A stretch of 64,000 nt of DNA. Origin: Streptomyces sclerotialus. GTDB lineage: Bacteria > Actinomycetota > Actinomycetes > Streptomycetales > Streptomycetaceae. Below are positions 37,114 to 45,722 of the stretch, in pieces; position 1 is the stretch's first letter, and every line of letters starts with the position of its first letter. The stretch is taken from positions 3,558,501 to 3,622,500 of the forward strand of contig NZ_JBFOHP010000002.1 in NCBI RefSeq assembly GCF_040907265.1, in the 5' to 3' direction. A program made the translations under genes and the position numbers. The notes under the pieces were generated by a model. It was not told the DNA's origin. It did no database searches and worked only from the letters and a program-made list of their open reading frames with translations.

Positions 37114-38283
37114 TCACGCCAGCCGCCGGGCCCCCGCGCTCGGCACGGCGGGGAAGATCCGCGGCGCGGCGTACCCGGCCGCCGCGAACGCCTCGGTGAC
37201 GGCCTTGCCCACGGCGTCCGCTTCCGCCTCCTCCACCAGCACGATCGCCGACCCGCCGAAGCCGCCGCCGGTCATCCGGGCGCCCAGCGCGCCCGCCTCG
37301 TTCGCCGCGTCGACCACGAGGTCCAGCTCGGCACAGGAGACCGCGAAGTCGTCGCGGAGCGAGGCGTGCCCGGCGGTCAGCAGCGGGCCGATGCCGCGTG
37401 GATCGCCCGCGTCGAGGCGTGCCATGACGTCCTCCACCCGCCGGTTCTCGGTCACGATGTGCCGTACCAGGGGCCGCACGGCGGCCTCGTCCGCCAGTGA
37501 CTCCAGCGTCTGCGCCAGATTGTCGTACGCCACATCGCGCAGGGCGCGTACGCCGAGTGTGCGTGCGGCCCGCTCACAGCCGGCGCGGCGTTCGGCGTAC
37601 GCGCCGTCACCCAGTTCGTGCTGGACGCGGGTGTCGACGACCAGGAGGCGCAGCCCGGCAGCGGCGAGGTCGAAGGGGACCTGGCGGCGGGTGAGGTCGC
37701 GGGTGTCCAGCAGGAGGGCGTGACCCTCGGTGCAGCACGCCGAAGCGGTCTGGTCCATGATCCCGCAGGGCACGCCGACGAAGGCGTTCTCGGCCCGCTG
37801 CGCGAGCCGGGCGAGCTCCTGTCCGTCCAGGTCCAGGCCGTACAGGTCGTTCAGCGCGAGGGCGGTGGCGACCTCCAGGGCCGCGGAGGAGGAGAGCCCG
37901 GCGCCGGTCGGGACGACGGAGTCGAAGTGCAGGTCGGCGCCGCCGACGGGCAGCCCGGCCTCCCGCATCGCCCACAGGACGCCGGCCGGGTACGCGGCCC
38001 AGCCGCCGTCGGAGGCCGGGCGCAGCGTCTCGGTGCGCAGCTCGACGATGCCGCCGCGTACGTTGCCGGAGTGCAGGCGCAGCACGCCGTCGGTACGGGG
38101 CGCCGCAGCGGCGGTCGTGGTGTGCGGCAGGGCCAGCGGCATCACGAAGCCGTCGTTGTAATCGGTGTGCTCACCGATGAGGTTGACCCGCCCGGGGGCG
38201 GCCCACACCCCCGCAGGGGCGGTTCCGAACACCTCCCGGAAGGCCGCCTCGCTGCGGGCTGCGCCGTGCTGCGTATCTGTCAC
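37114..38283 (-). CDS. galK: Galactokinase
   Basis: GalK phosphorylates galactose at C1, the first committed Leloir step. I start at the GTG at 38283 (AAGGGAG 5 bases upstream), giving 389 residues; the frame continues upstream into repeat DNA. GHMP-kinase motifs are APGRVNLIGEHTDYNDGFVMP (galactokinase signature), VPTGAGLSSSAALEVA (ATP loop) and MTGGGFGGSAIVLV. It is third in the galT-galE-galK operon. Confidence 0.97.
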   Translation of the reverse strand: MTDTQHGAARSEAAFREVFGTAPAGVWAAPGRVNLIGEHTDYNDGFVMPLALPHTTTAAAAPRTDGVLRLHSGNVRGGIVELRTETLRPASDGGWAAYPAGVLWAMREAGLPVGGADLHFDSVVPTGAGLSSSAALEVATALALNDLYGLDLDGQELARLAQRAENAFVGVPCGIMDQTASACCTEGHALLLDTRDLTRRQVPFDLAAAGLRLLVVDTRVQHELGDGAYAERRAGCERAARTLGVRALRDVAYDNLAQTLESLADEAAVRPLVRHIVTENRRVEDVMARLDAGDPRGIGPLLTAGHASLRDDFAVSCAELDLVVDAANEAGALGARMTGGGFGGSAIVLVEEAEADAVGKAVTEAFAAAGYAAPRIFPAVPSAGARRLA

Positions 38284-38301
38284 TCGGACTCCCTTGTCCT
38301 G

Positions 38302-38355
38302 TGGGAACGGGGCTCCGCCCCGGACCCCGGTCCTCAATCGCCGGACGGGCTGGAA
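38302..38355. repeat. Streptomyces intergenic repeat spanning the galK-galE gap and galE 3' end
   Basis: GGGGCTCCGCCCCGGACCCC followed by CCTCAATCGCCGGACGGGCTGG matches a repeat form I recall as scattered through Streptomyces genomes. It fills the 50-base gap before galK and extends about 20 bases into galE, whose last residues (SSPSGD) and stop are formed by the repeat. Confidence 0.65.
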
Positions 38356-39302
38356 TTCGCGAACGCCCACGCGTCGGCCACGATGCCCGCCAGGTCCGCG
38401 CGCTTGGGCTGCCAGCCCAGGCGGTCGATGGCGGTCTGCGCCGAGGCGACCAGGACCGCCGGGTCGCCGCCCCGGCGCGGGGCCACGACCTCGGGGATCG
38501 GGTGGCCGGTGACCTCGCGGACGGTCTCGATGACCTCGCGCACGGAGAAGCCGTTGCCGTTGCCGAGGTTGCAGATCAGGTGCTCGCCCGCGACCGCGGC
38601 GTCCAGCGCCAGCAGATGGGCGTCGGCGAGGTCGGCGACGTGGATGTAGTCGCGGACGCAGGTGCCGTCCGGCGTCGGGTAGTCGTCGCCGAAGACGGAG
38701 ATGTGCTCACGGCGGCCCTGGGCGACCTGGAGGACGAGCGGGATGAGGTGCGACTCGGGGTCGTGCCGCTCACCGCAGTCGCCGTACGCGCCGGCCACGT
38801 TGAAGTACCGCAGGGACACCGCGGCCAGGCCGTGCGCCGCGCACTCACCGCCGATCATGTGGTCGACGGCCAGCTTCGAGGCACCGTACGGGGAGGTGGG
38901 CGCGGTGGGGTCGGTCTCCGTGATGGGGGTGTTCACGGGCTCGCCGTAGGTCGCGGCCGTGGAGGAGAACACCAGCGTGCGCACGCCCGCGACGCGCATC
39001 GCGGCGAGCAGGTCCATGGTGCCGCCGACGTTGTTCCGCCAGTACTTCTCCGGGTCCACGACGGACTCGCCGACCTGCGAGAACGCGGCGAAGTGCAGGA
39101 CACCGTCGAAGGACCGGTCCAGCCACTTGCCCGCGTCCTGGACCCGGCCCTCGATGAACTCCGCGCCCGCGGGGACGCCCTCACGGTGGCCGGTGGACAG
39201 GTCGTCCAGGACCACGACCTCGTGACCGGCCTCCAGCAGGTGTGCCGCCACGACGCTGCCGACGTATCCCGCACCGCCGGTGACCAGGTACTTCTTGCTC
39301 AC
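38334..39302 (-). CDS. galE: UDP-glucose 4-epimerase
   Basis: GalE interconverts UDP-galactose and UDP-glucose. The 322-residue protein starts at a GTG whose bases overlap the galT stop (GTGA). Motifs are [22 protein letters not shown] (NAD), FSSTAATYG (catalytic Ser/Thr), [11 protein letters not shown] (Tyr, Lys) and [11 protein letters not shown]. It is middle gene of the operon. The extreme C-terminus lies in a dispersed repeat. Confidence 0.97.
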   Translation of the reverse strand: MSKKYLVTGGAGYVGSVVAAHLLEAGHEVVVLDDLSTGHREGVPAGAEFIEGRVQDAGKWLDRSFDGVLHFAAFSQVGESVVDPEKYWRNNVGGTMDLLAAMRVAGVRTLVFSSTAATYGEPVNTPITETDPTAPTSPYGASKLAVDHMIGGECAAHGLAAVSLRYFNVAGAYGDCGERHDPESHLIPLVLQVAQGRREHISVFGDDYPTPDGTCVRDYIHVADLADAHLLALDAAVAGEHLICNLGNGNGFSVREVIETVREVTGHPIPEVVAPRRGGDPAVLVASAQTAIDRLGWQPKRADLAGIVADAWAFANSSPSGD

Positions 39303-40345
39303 GCGCTCGCTACCTCTCGCAGTCGCTGCGCCGCGGCTTCCGGCGGCACATCGTTGATGAACACATTCATGCCGGATTCGGAACCCGCGAGAAACTTCAG
39401 CTTGCCGGGAGTGCGTCGGATGGTGAAGAGCTCCAGATGGAGCGCGAAGTCGCCGCGGTGCGGGGCGCGCACCGGCGCCTGGTGCCATGCGGCGATGTAC
39501 GGCGTCGGCGGCTCCCCTTCTCCGAAGATCCGGTCGAACCGTCGCAAGACTTCCAGATAGATCTGTGGGAACTCTGTGCGCGCGTCGTCGTCGAGCGCGA
39601 GCAGGTCGGGTACGCGGCGGCGGGGGTAGAGGTGCACCTCGTACGGCCAGTGCGCCGCGTACGGGACGAAGGCGACCCAGTGCTCGCCCGCCAGGACGAC
39701 GCGGCTGCCGTCGGCGAGCTCGTCGGCGACGACGTCGTCGAAGAGGTTGCGGCCGTCCGTGCGCTCCCGGTGCGCGGTGACCGAGGCGAGCATCCGCTCG
39801 GTACGGGGGGTCACGAAGGGGTACGCGTAGATCTGCCCGTGCGGATGGCCGAGGGTCACGCCGATCTCGGCACCGCGGTTCTCGAAGCAGAAGACCTGCT
39901 CGACGTCCGGGAGCGCGGAGAGCTCGGCGGTGCGGTCGGTCCAGGCCTCCAGGACCAGGGCTGCCTGGTCCTCGGTGAGGTCGGCGAAGGAGGCGTGGTG
40001 GTCGGAGGTGAAGCAGACGACCTCGCACCGCCCTGTGCCGCCGGCGAGCGAGGGGAAGCGGTTCTCGAAGACGGCGACGTCGTAGTCGGCGGCGGGGATC
40101 TCCGAGAGCCGGCCGTCGCGCGAGGGGCACAGCGGGCACTCGTCGGCCGGCGGGTGGTAGGTGCGCCCCTGGCGGTGCGAGGCGACGGCCACCGAGTCGC
40201 CGAGGAGGCGGTCGTGGCGGATCTCGGAGGCGGTGGTGACCTGCGGAAGGGGGCGCTGGTCGACGGCGTCGCGTACGGCGTCGTCCCGGGAGTCGTAGTA
40301 GATGAGTTCCCGGCCGTCCGCGAGCCGCGTGGACGTCTTCTTCAC
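39299..40345 (-). CDS. galT: Galactose-1-phosphate uridylyltransferase
   Basis: GalT exchanges UMP between UDP-glucose and galactose-1-phosphate. I start at the GTG at 40345 (GAGGAG 5 bases upstream), giving 348 residues. Zinc ligands are in CPLCPSRDG, and the nucleophilic histidine motif is [24 protein letters not shown] and [22 protein letters not shown] are also typical. It is first in the galTEK operon and overlaps galE by 4 bases. Confidence 0.97.
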   Translation of the reverse strand: MKKTSTRLADGRELIYYDSRDDAVRDAVDQRPLPQVTTASEIRHDRLLGDSVAVASHRQGRTYHPPADECPLCPSRDGRLSEIPAADYDVAVFENRFPSLAGGTGRCEVVCFTSDHHASFADLTEDQAALVLEAWTDRTAELSALPDVEQVFCFENRGAEIGVTLGHPHGQIYAYPFVTPRTERMLASVTAHRERTDGRNLFDDVVADELADGSRVVLAGEHWVAFVPYAAHWPYEVHLYPRRRVPDLLALDDDARTEFPQIYLEVLRRFDRIFGEGEPPTPYIAAWHQAPVRAPHRGDFALHLELFTIRRTPGKLKFLAGSESGMNVFINDVPPEAAAQRLREVASA

Positions 40346-40369
40346 TGATGCTCCTCGCCAGCCGACGAC

Positions 40370-40505
40370 CAAACACAAACAAACATAAGGAACCACGAGC
40401 CAACAGTTCCGTCAATGCGTTCCACGGACCGCCGCTCACCGCGCACGCAGCGTCACTCGGCCGGATGACTCGATCACGATCCAACAAACAAAACAAACAA
40501 AACTG
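40370..40505. promoter_or_regulatory. gal divergent control region with two AACAAAC repeat clusters
   Basis: Between galT and the symporter gene two A-rich clusters occur in otherwise GC-rich DNA: CAAACACAAACAAACATA at 40370-40387 and AACAAACAAAACAAACAAAA at 40483-40502. Spaced CAAA(C/A) repeats of this kind suit a DeoR-family repressor, which senses sugar phosphates in many galactose or ribose operons. No DeoR gene is in the window. Each cluster lies near one of the two divergent genes. Confidence 0.6.
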
Positions 40506-40610
40506 TTCAGTTTCCGAGGAGCCGAGCGTAGCTTTCTGACCGTTCACGGCAAGGGCGCCCCGCACCACGGCAGTTTCTGGGGGCGCTGCCCCCAGACCCC
40601 CGGAGCACCC

Positions 40611-42281
40611 ATGATCACGTTGGCCGAAGGGCTACGCCTCCCGACGAACGGGCTCGACTACACCATCCTGGCGATCTACTTCGCCGTCGTCCTGGGCATC
40701 GGCTTCGCCGCCAAACGCAGCGTGAAGACCAGCCTGGACTTCTTCCTGTCCGGCCGGTCACTGCCCGCCTGGGTCACCGGCCTCGCGTTCGTCGCCGCCA
40801 ACCTCGGCGCCACCGAGATCCTCGGCATGGCCGCCAACGGCGCGCAGTACGGCGCGTACACCGTGCACTGGTACTGGATCGGCGCCATCCCCGCCATGGT
40901 CTTCCTCGGCCTGGTGATGATGCCCTTCTACTACGGCTCCAAGGTCCGCTCCGTACCGGAGTTCCTGCTGCACCGCTTCGGGCCGTCCTCGCACCTGCTG
41001 TCCTCGATCATCTTCGCGGTCTCGTCCGTGCTGATCGCGGGCGTGAACCTCTACGCGATGGCGATCGTGCTGGAGGCGCTGCTGGGCTGGCCGGAGTGGG
41101 TCGCGATCGTCGTCGCCGGCTTCTTCGTCCTCGCGTACATCACCATCGGCGGCCTGTCCTCCGCGATCTACAACGAGGTCCTGCAGTTCTTCGTCATCCT
41201 CGCCGCGCTGATCCCGCTGACCGTCGTCGGCCTCAAGCGCGTCGGCGGCTGGGACGGACTGACCAGCAGCCTCACCGACAGCCACGGCGGTGACTTCCTC
41301 ACCGCCTGGGGCGGCACCGGCATCGGCGAGTCCAACCCGCTCGGCGCCAACTGGCTGACGATCGTGCTCGGCCTCGGCTTCGTGATGAGCTTCGGCTACT
41401 GGACCACCAACTTCGCCGAGGTCCAGCGCGCGCTGTCCGCGAAGAACCTCTCCGCCGCCAAGCGCACCCCGCTGATCGCCGCCTTCCCCAAGATCTTCAT
41501 TCCGATGGTCGTGGTGGTGCCGGGCCTGATCGCGCTGGTCATGGAGCCCTCGCTGGGCAAGACCAAGGACGGTCTGCAGTACAACGACGCCATCCCGGTC
41601 CTGATGCGGGACCTGCTGCCGAACGGCGTGCTGGGCATCGCGGTGACCGGTCTGCTCGCGGCGTTCATGGCCGGTATGGCCGCCAACGTCTCGTCGTTCA
41701 ACACGGTCTTCACCAACGACATCTGGGCGGCGTACCTGAAGAAGGGCCGCGAGGACGCGTACTACCTGAAGACCGGCCGGGTGGTCACCGCGGTCGGCGT
41801 GCTGATCGGCATGGGCACGGCGTTCATCGCCTCCAGCTTCAGCAACATCATGAACTACCTGCAGACGCTGTTCTCGTTCTTCAACGTGCCGCTGTTCGTG
41901 GTGTTCATCATCGGCATGTTCTGGAAGCGCACCAGCGCGGCGGCCGGCTTCTGGGGCCTGCTCTCCGGCACCGTCGCCGCGATGGTCAACTACTTCTGGT
42001 TCTACAAGCAGGGCATCATCGCGATCCCCTCCGACCAGGGCGCCAACTTCGTCTCCTCGATCGTCGCGTTCGTCGTCGGCGCGGTCGTGATGTTCGTGAT
42101 CACCCTGGTGACCAAGCCCAAGCCCGCCGAGTCGCTGGCCGGCCTGGTCTACGGCACGCGCTCGCCCGGCATGGAGGAGCTGCCCGCCGAGGGCGACGAC
42201 GCCTGGTACCGCAAGCCCGCCCTGCTGGGCTGGGGCGCGGTCGTCCTCGCCGCCGTCTGCTACATCCCCTTCTCCTTCTAA
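40611..42281 (+). CDS. Sodium:solute symporter, likely galactose uptake
   Basis: A 556-residue SSS-family transporter with about 14 membrane helices. It opens with [23 protein letters not shown], followed by [32 protein letters not shown], typical of the SGLT branch. Further motifs are [20 protein letters not shown] and [24 protein letters not shown]. Divergent placement from galTEK and the shared repeat-rich control region argue for galactose as substrate. A short inverted repeat (TGGGGGC...CCCCCA, about 40576-40593) lies just before the ATG. Confidence 0.93.
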   Translation: MITLAEGLRLPTNGLDYTILAIYFAVVLGIGFAAKRSVKTSLDFFLSGRSLPAWVTGLAFVAANLGATEILGMAANGAQYGAYTVHWYWIGAIPAMVFLGLVMMPFYYGSKVRSVPEFLLHRFGPSSHLLSSIIFAVSSVLIAGVNLYAMAIVLEALLGWPEWVAIVVAGFFVLAYITIGGLSSAIYNEVLQFFVILAALIPLTVVGLKRVGGWDGLTSSLTDSHGGDFLTAWGGTGIGESNPLGANWLTIVLGLGFVMSFGYWTTNFAEVQRALSAKNLSAAKRTPLIAAFPKIFIPMVVVVPGLIALVMEPSLGKTKDGLQYNDAIPVLMRDLLPNGVLGIAVTGLLAAFMAGMAANVSSFNTVFTNDIWAAYLKKGREDAYYLKTGRVVTAVGVLIGMGTAFIASSFSNIMNYLQTLFSFFNVPLFVVFIIGMFWKRTSAAAGFWGLLSGTVAAMVNYFWFYKQGIIAIPSDQGANFVSSIVAFVVGAVVMFVITLVTKPKPAESLAGLVYGTRSPGMEELPAEGDDAWYRKPALLGWGAVVLAAVCYIPFSF

Positions 42282-42300
42282 GGGCCGTAAGGAGCACACC

Positions 42301-42612
42301 ATGAGTGACTACCAGCACGAGGTCGAGGAGCTGGAGCGCAAGTCCGCGACGGCGGCCCGGCTCTTCGACGTACGCCGCATCATCGGCGGACTCTTCGTCG
42401 TCTACGGCGTCATCGTCACGATCGCCGGCCTCACCGCGTCCGACGCGGACCTGAAGAAGGCCCAGGACATCAACATCAACCTCTGGACCGGCCTCGGCAT
42501 GCTGGTCCTCGGCCTGCTCTTCCTGCTGTGGATGAAGCTGCGGCCCGCCGAGGCACCGGCCCCCGAGGAGGCCGGAGCCACGGCCGACGGCACGGCCGGC
42601 CCGACGGACTGA
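42301..42612 (+). CDS. Small two-helix protein accompanying the symporter
   Basis: This 103-residue protein begins 19 bases after the symporter stop behind AAGGAG. It has a cytoplasmic start (EELERKSATAARLFDVRRIIGG), two membrane helices (about 28-47 and 61-79) and an acidic Pro/Ala tail. The tight spacing suggests an accessory subunit or stabiliser of the transporter, but no function is established. Confidence 0.85.
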   Translation: MSDYQHEVEELERKSATAARLFDVRRIIGGLFVVYGVIVTIAGLTASDADLKKAQDININLWTGLGMLVLGLLFLLWMKLRPAEAPAPEEAGATADGTAGPTD

Positions 42613-42624
42613 CGCGCCGCGCGC

Positions 42625-43332
42625 TCACTGCGGCGGGGCCTGCTGCGGCCCCGCCGCGTTCGCGTTGCTGACCGCGGCCCGGTCCAGCAGCCCCGTACGG
42701 GCCGCCAGCGCCGCCGCCTCCAGCCGCGACCCCACCCCCAGCTTCATCAGCACCCGCTGCACGTGCGTACGGGCGGTGCTCGGCGCAATGCCCATACCGG
42801 CCGCGATGAGCCGGGTGTCCTCGCCCTCGGCGACCCGGACCAGCACCTCCACCTCGCGCGGGGTCAGCATCTGCAGCAGCCGGGCGCCCTCGTCGTCGGG
42901 CTGGGCCGCCGGGTGCAGCAGCTCCTCGAAGGCCTGCTGGAGCAGGGCCGGGGCGATCGCCGCCTCCCCCGCCCTGGCCTTCATCATCGCCCGTTCCACA
43001 CCCTCGATCCGCTCGTCGTGGCGGACGTAACCGGACGCGCCGGCCGCGAACGCCGCCGCGATACCGCGTGGGTTCGGCACCGGGCCGAGCACCACGACGG
43101 CCACCTGGGGCCGCTCCTTCTTGATCCGTACCACCGGGTCGAACACCCCCGGCTCGGCGGGCGCTGCCGTCCCCAGGAGGCACACCTCCGGCGCTCTGCT
43201 CACCACCAGATCCGCCGCACCCGCACTCGGCGCGGCCGCCGCGAGCACCCTGTGCCCGCGCAACTTCAATGCCGAGGCGAGTGCCTCGGCGAGCAGGCGG
43301 TGGTCGTCGACCACCATGAGCCGCACGCCCAT
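42625..43332 (-). CDS. LuxR-type regulator with degenerate receiver
   Basis: The 235-residue protein has a receiver start (LMVVDDHRLLAEALASAL), but the strand that should end in the phosphorylated Asp reads EVCLLGTAAPAEPG. The conserved Lys position is Arg (YVRHDE). Phosphorylation is therefore unlikely. The C-terminal HTH is intact (LTPREVEVLVRVAEGEDTRLIAAGMGIAPSTARTHVQRVLMKLGV). It is convergent with the symporter gene and has no partner kinase. Control by ligand or protein binding is inference. Confidence 0.9.
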   Translation of the reverse strand: MGVRLMVVDDHRLLAEALASALKLRGHRVLAAAAPSAGAADLVVSRAPEVCLLGTAAPAEPGVFDPVVRIKKERPQVAVVVLGPVPNPRGIAAAFAAGASGYVRHDERIEGVERAMMKARAGEAAIAPALLQQAFEELLHPAAQPDDEGARLLQMLTPREVEVLVRVAEGEDTRLIAAGMGIAPSTARTHVQRVLMKLGVGSRLEAAALAARTGLLDRAAVSNANAAGPQQAPPQ

Positions 43333-43574
43333 TCAGCAACCCCCCATTCCCCGGCGATCCCAGCCCCCCGGCCCTTCGCCGGGCCCCTTTGCATCCGGAA
43401 GCTACACGCTTGTTCGACATCGCGCGCCCCCTACCGGGCAGAAGCCCGTCGGAATGCTGAAATCCCGGCCATTCTGGGCCACTTGCCGTCGACTGCCGAT
43501 CATTTCTTTCCAGAGGCGGACGGACCCGGTACGGCGACGGCCCCGCCCTACCGTGCGTAGGACGGGGCCGCCGG

Positions 43575-43591
43575 GCAGGCCCTCGGCCTGC
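43575..43591 (-). terminator. Hairpin after the PQQ-propeller gene
   Basis: GCAGGCC (43575-43581) pairs with GGCCTGC (43585-43591) around a 3-base loop, just beyond the stop of the minus-strand gene. The rest of the 265-base gap (43333-43597) holds the leader of the LuxR-type gene and no other recognisable feature. Confidence 0.55.
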
Positions 43592-43597
43592 GGGTCC

Positions 43598-45466
43598 TCA
43601 GCTGCCGAAGGCCAGGCCCAGGTACTTGCCGTCGCCCAGGCCGTACTTCGTGCCGGACATGATGTCCTGGTTCAGGAACAGCCGGCCGTGCGCGTACACC
43701 GCACGGGTCATACCGGGGCGCAGCGAACGGGCCGCGTCGGCGGTCTCCTTCGGGAGGTTGAGGAAGACCGTCTTCTCGCCCTGCTTCGCCGGGTCGATGC
43801 TGACGACCTGGCCGCCCTTGTCGCTGTAACCGTCCTGGTAGGCGATGAGCTTGTCACCGGCCATCCGGAGGGGCACGAGCTCCTGGTTGACCTCCGACGA
43901 CGCCTTCCAGGTCGCGGAGCCGGTCTTCAGGTCGAAGGCGACGATCTCGTTCTGCTTGTCGAAGGACTCGCCGCCCACCGCGTCGTGCGACTTGGACGGC
44001 ATGTAGAGGTACTTGTCGTCCGCCGTGGCGGTGATGCAGCGCTCCACGCCGCCGCTGACCCCGCAGTTGGGCTTGTACTTGTCGCCCTGCAGCGAGATCT
44101 GTGCCTGCCGCTTGCCGGAGTCGTCGATGACGACCATGTCCGTGATACCGGCGTCGCCCGCGGAGATGCCGATCACGACCGGCCCGTTGGTGGAGACCAC
44201 CTCGGCGCTCTGTACGCCCTTGGGCGCGTCGTACGTCCACTTGGGCTTGCCGGTCGCCGGGTCGATCTCCTGGACCTGGGTGGTCTGGGAGCCGTACTCA
44301 CCGCAGCGCAGGATCGCGACCAGCTTCTTGCCGCCGCCGATGCCCCGGTCCAGGCACTGCATCGAGGCGTCGTTGCCGTTGTCGCGCTGGTGCCACAGCT
44401 CCTTGCCGGCGATGTCGTACGCGGCCTCGCCGTTGCCCGGCCAGGAGGCGACGACCGCGCCCTGGCTGAAGGTGACGCCCATGCCGAGGCTGGAGGCCTG
44501 CCGGCCGCCGGGCATCGTCTTCTGCCAGTCGAACTTGCCGGAGTCGATGTCCAGCAGCGCGATCTGGCTGCAGGGTTCGCGCTCGTTCTCGCCCTTGCGC
44601 GGGCCGGCCTCGAAGACGACGGCGGCCTTGCCCTCCTCGGTGGCGTACGGCGAGGCGCCGCAGACGATGCCGTCCATGGGGAGCTTGTACTTGGGCTTCT
44701 TCGCTTCCAGGTCGTAGCCGACGATCTCGCCCTTGCTGACCTTGGCGTACGTCTTCGCCGTCGCCCAGGCGCCGTTCAGCGTCACCACCGACTTGTCCGG
44801 CGAGGGCAGCGGCACGTTGAAGAGCAGCTTGCCCGTGGAGCTGCCGGGCTTGGTCTCCGGGTTCAGCGCGACCTTGCCGCCCTTGAGGGCCACCGTGCCG
44901 TCCGAGCCCTCCGCACCGCCGTCGGTGCCCTGGCTGGAGCCCTTGGCGTCCGGCGCCGGCTCGTCACCGCCGCCGCTGTTGGCGAACCACACGCCGCCGC
45001 CGACGATCAGCGCGACCGCGACCACGGCCGCCACGATGATCATCATGCGGGTGCGCTGCTGATTGCCGCCGCCTTGCGGGGGCATGCCGCCCTGGTACTG
45101 CGCGGTGGGCGCATACGCGTTGCCGTACGGGCCGGGGGCGCCGGGCTGACCGGGCTGCTGCGGGTAGCCGTAGCCCGGCCCCTGGGCCGGGTAGCCGTAC
45201 CCGGGCTGCGCGCCGTACGGACCGGGCGGGGGTCCCTGCGGCGGCTGGCCGGGGGCCTGCGGCGGCTGCGGCGGGGCCTGGGGCGGCTGCGGCGGGGCCT
45301 GGGGCGGCTGCGGCGGAGCCTGCGGCGGCTGGTTCGGCGGCTTCTCGGGCTGCGGCGGCTGCTGGCCGGGCTGCTGGGGATAGCCGTACGAAGGGTCCTG
45401 GGGCGCGCCGAAGCCGCCGGACGGCGGCTGACCGGGCGGTGGAGGCGGCTGCGGCGGCTGGGTCAT
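43598..45466 (-). CDS. PQQ-like beta-propeller repeat membrane-anchored protein
   Basis: This 622-residue protein has a Pro/Gln/Gly-rich cytoplasmic N-terminus of about 140 residues containing an 8-residue tandem repeat (PPQAPPQP; DNA about 45255-45331). One membrane helix follows (MMIIVAAVVAVALIVGGGVWF). The extracellular part is a PQQ-type beta-propeller (GKPKWTYDAPKGV; WQKTMPGGRQ; GSATWKASSEV) with several Cys that may form disulfides. Such proteins in Streptomyces resemble sensor domains of Ser/Thr kinases without the kinase. Its role is unknown. Confidence 0.85.
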   Translation of the reverse strand: MTQPPQPPPPPGQPPSGGFGAPQDPSYGYPQQPGQQPPQPEKPPNQPPQAPPQPPQAPPQPPQAPPQPPQAPGQPPQGPPPGPYGAQPGYGYPAQGPGYGYPQQPGQPGAPGPYGNAYAPTAQYQGGMPPQGGGNQQRTRMMIIVAAVVAVALIVGGGVWFANSGGGDEPAPDAKGSSQGTDGGAEGSDGTVALKGGKVALNPETKPGSSTGKLLFNVPLPSPDKSVVTLNGAWATAKTYAKVSKGEIVGYDLEAKKPKYKLPMDGIVCGASPYATEEGKAAVVFEAGPRKGENEREPCSQIALLDIDSGKFDWQKTMPGGRQASSLGMGVTFSQGAVVASWPGNGEAAYDIAGKELWHQRDNGNDASMQCLDRGIGGGKKLVAILRCGEYGSQTTQVQEIDPATGKPKWTYDAPKGVQSAEVVSTNGPVVIGISAGDAGITDMVVIDDSGKRQAQISLQGDKYKPNCGVSGGVERCITATADDKYLYMPSKSHDAVGGESFDKQNEIVAFDLKTGSATWKASSEVNQELVPLRMAGDKLIAYQDGYSDKGGQVVSIDPAKQGEKTVFLNLPKETADAARSLRPGMTRAVYAHGRLFLNQDIMSGTKYGLGDGKYLGLAFGS

Positions 45467-45722
45467 CGGGTCGTTACCTCTTCACACCGGCCCATGGCTC
45501 CGAATCGGCCTCCCCCGCGACCCCGAGCGGCAAAGCCCCCAGGATGGAGTGAATCAGACATAAGGCTCGGCAATTAACGGCAGTTGAGCGGGAGTTCTTT
45601 CTACCACTCGGCACCGACACCGCACCGGTGCGGTACGCCGCCGCCAAAAGGGCGAGACCGGCCCGGGACACTCCCGCGACGCACCCGTTACGCACGCCGC
45701 CGTCCCGGGCCCGCGGCGTCCG

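Noticed and set aside
45255-45331. Possible CRISPR-like short repeat cluster
   Set aside because: It is a contiguous 24-base in-frame tandem repeat encoding PPQAPPQP in the PQQ-propeller protein, with no spacers.
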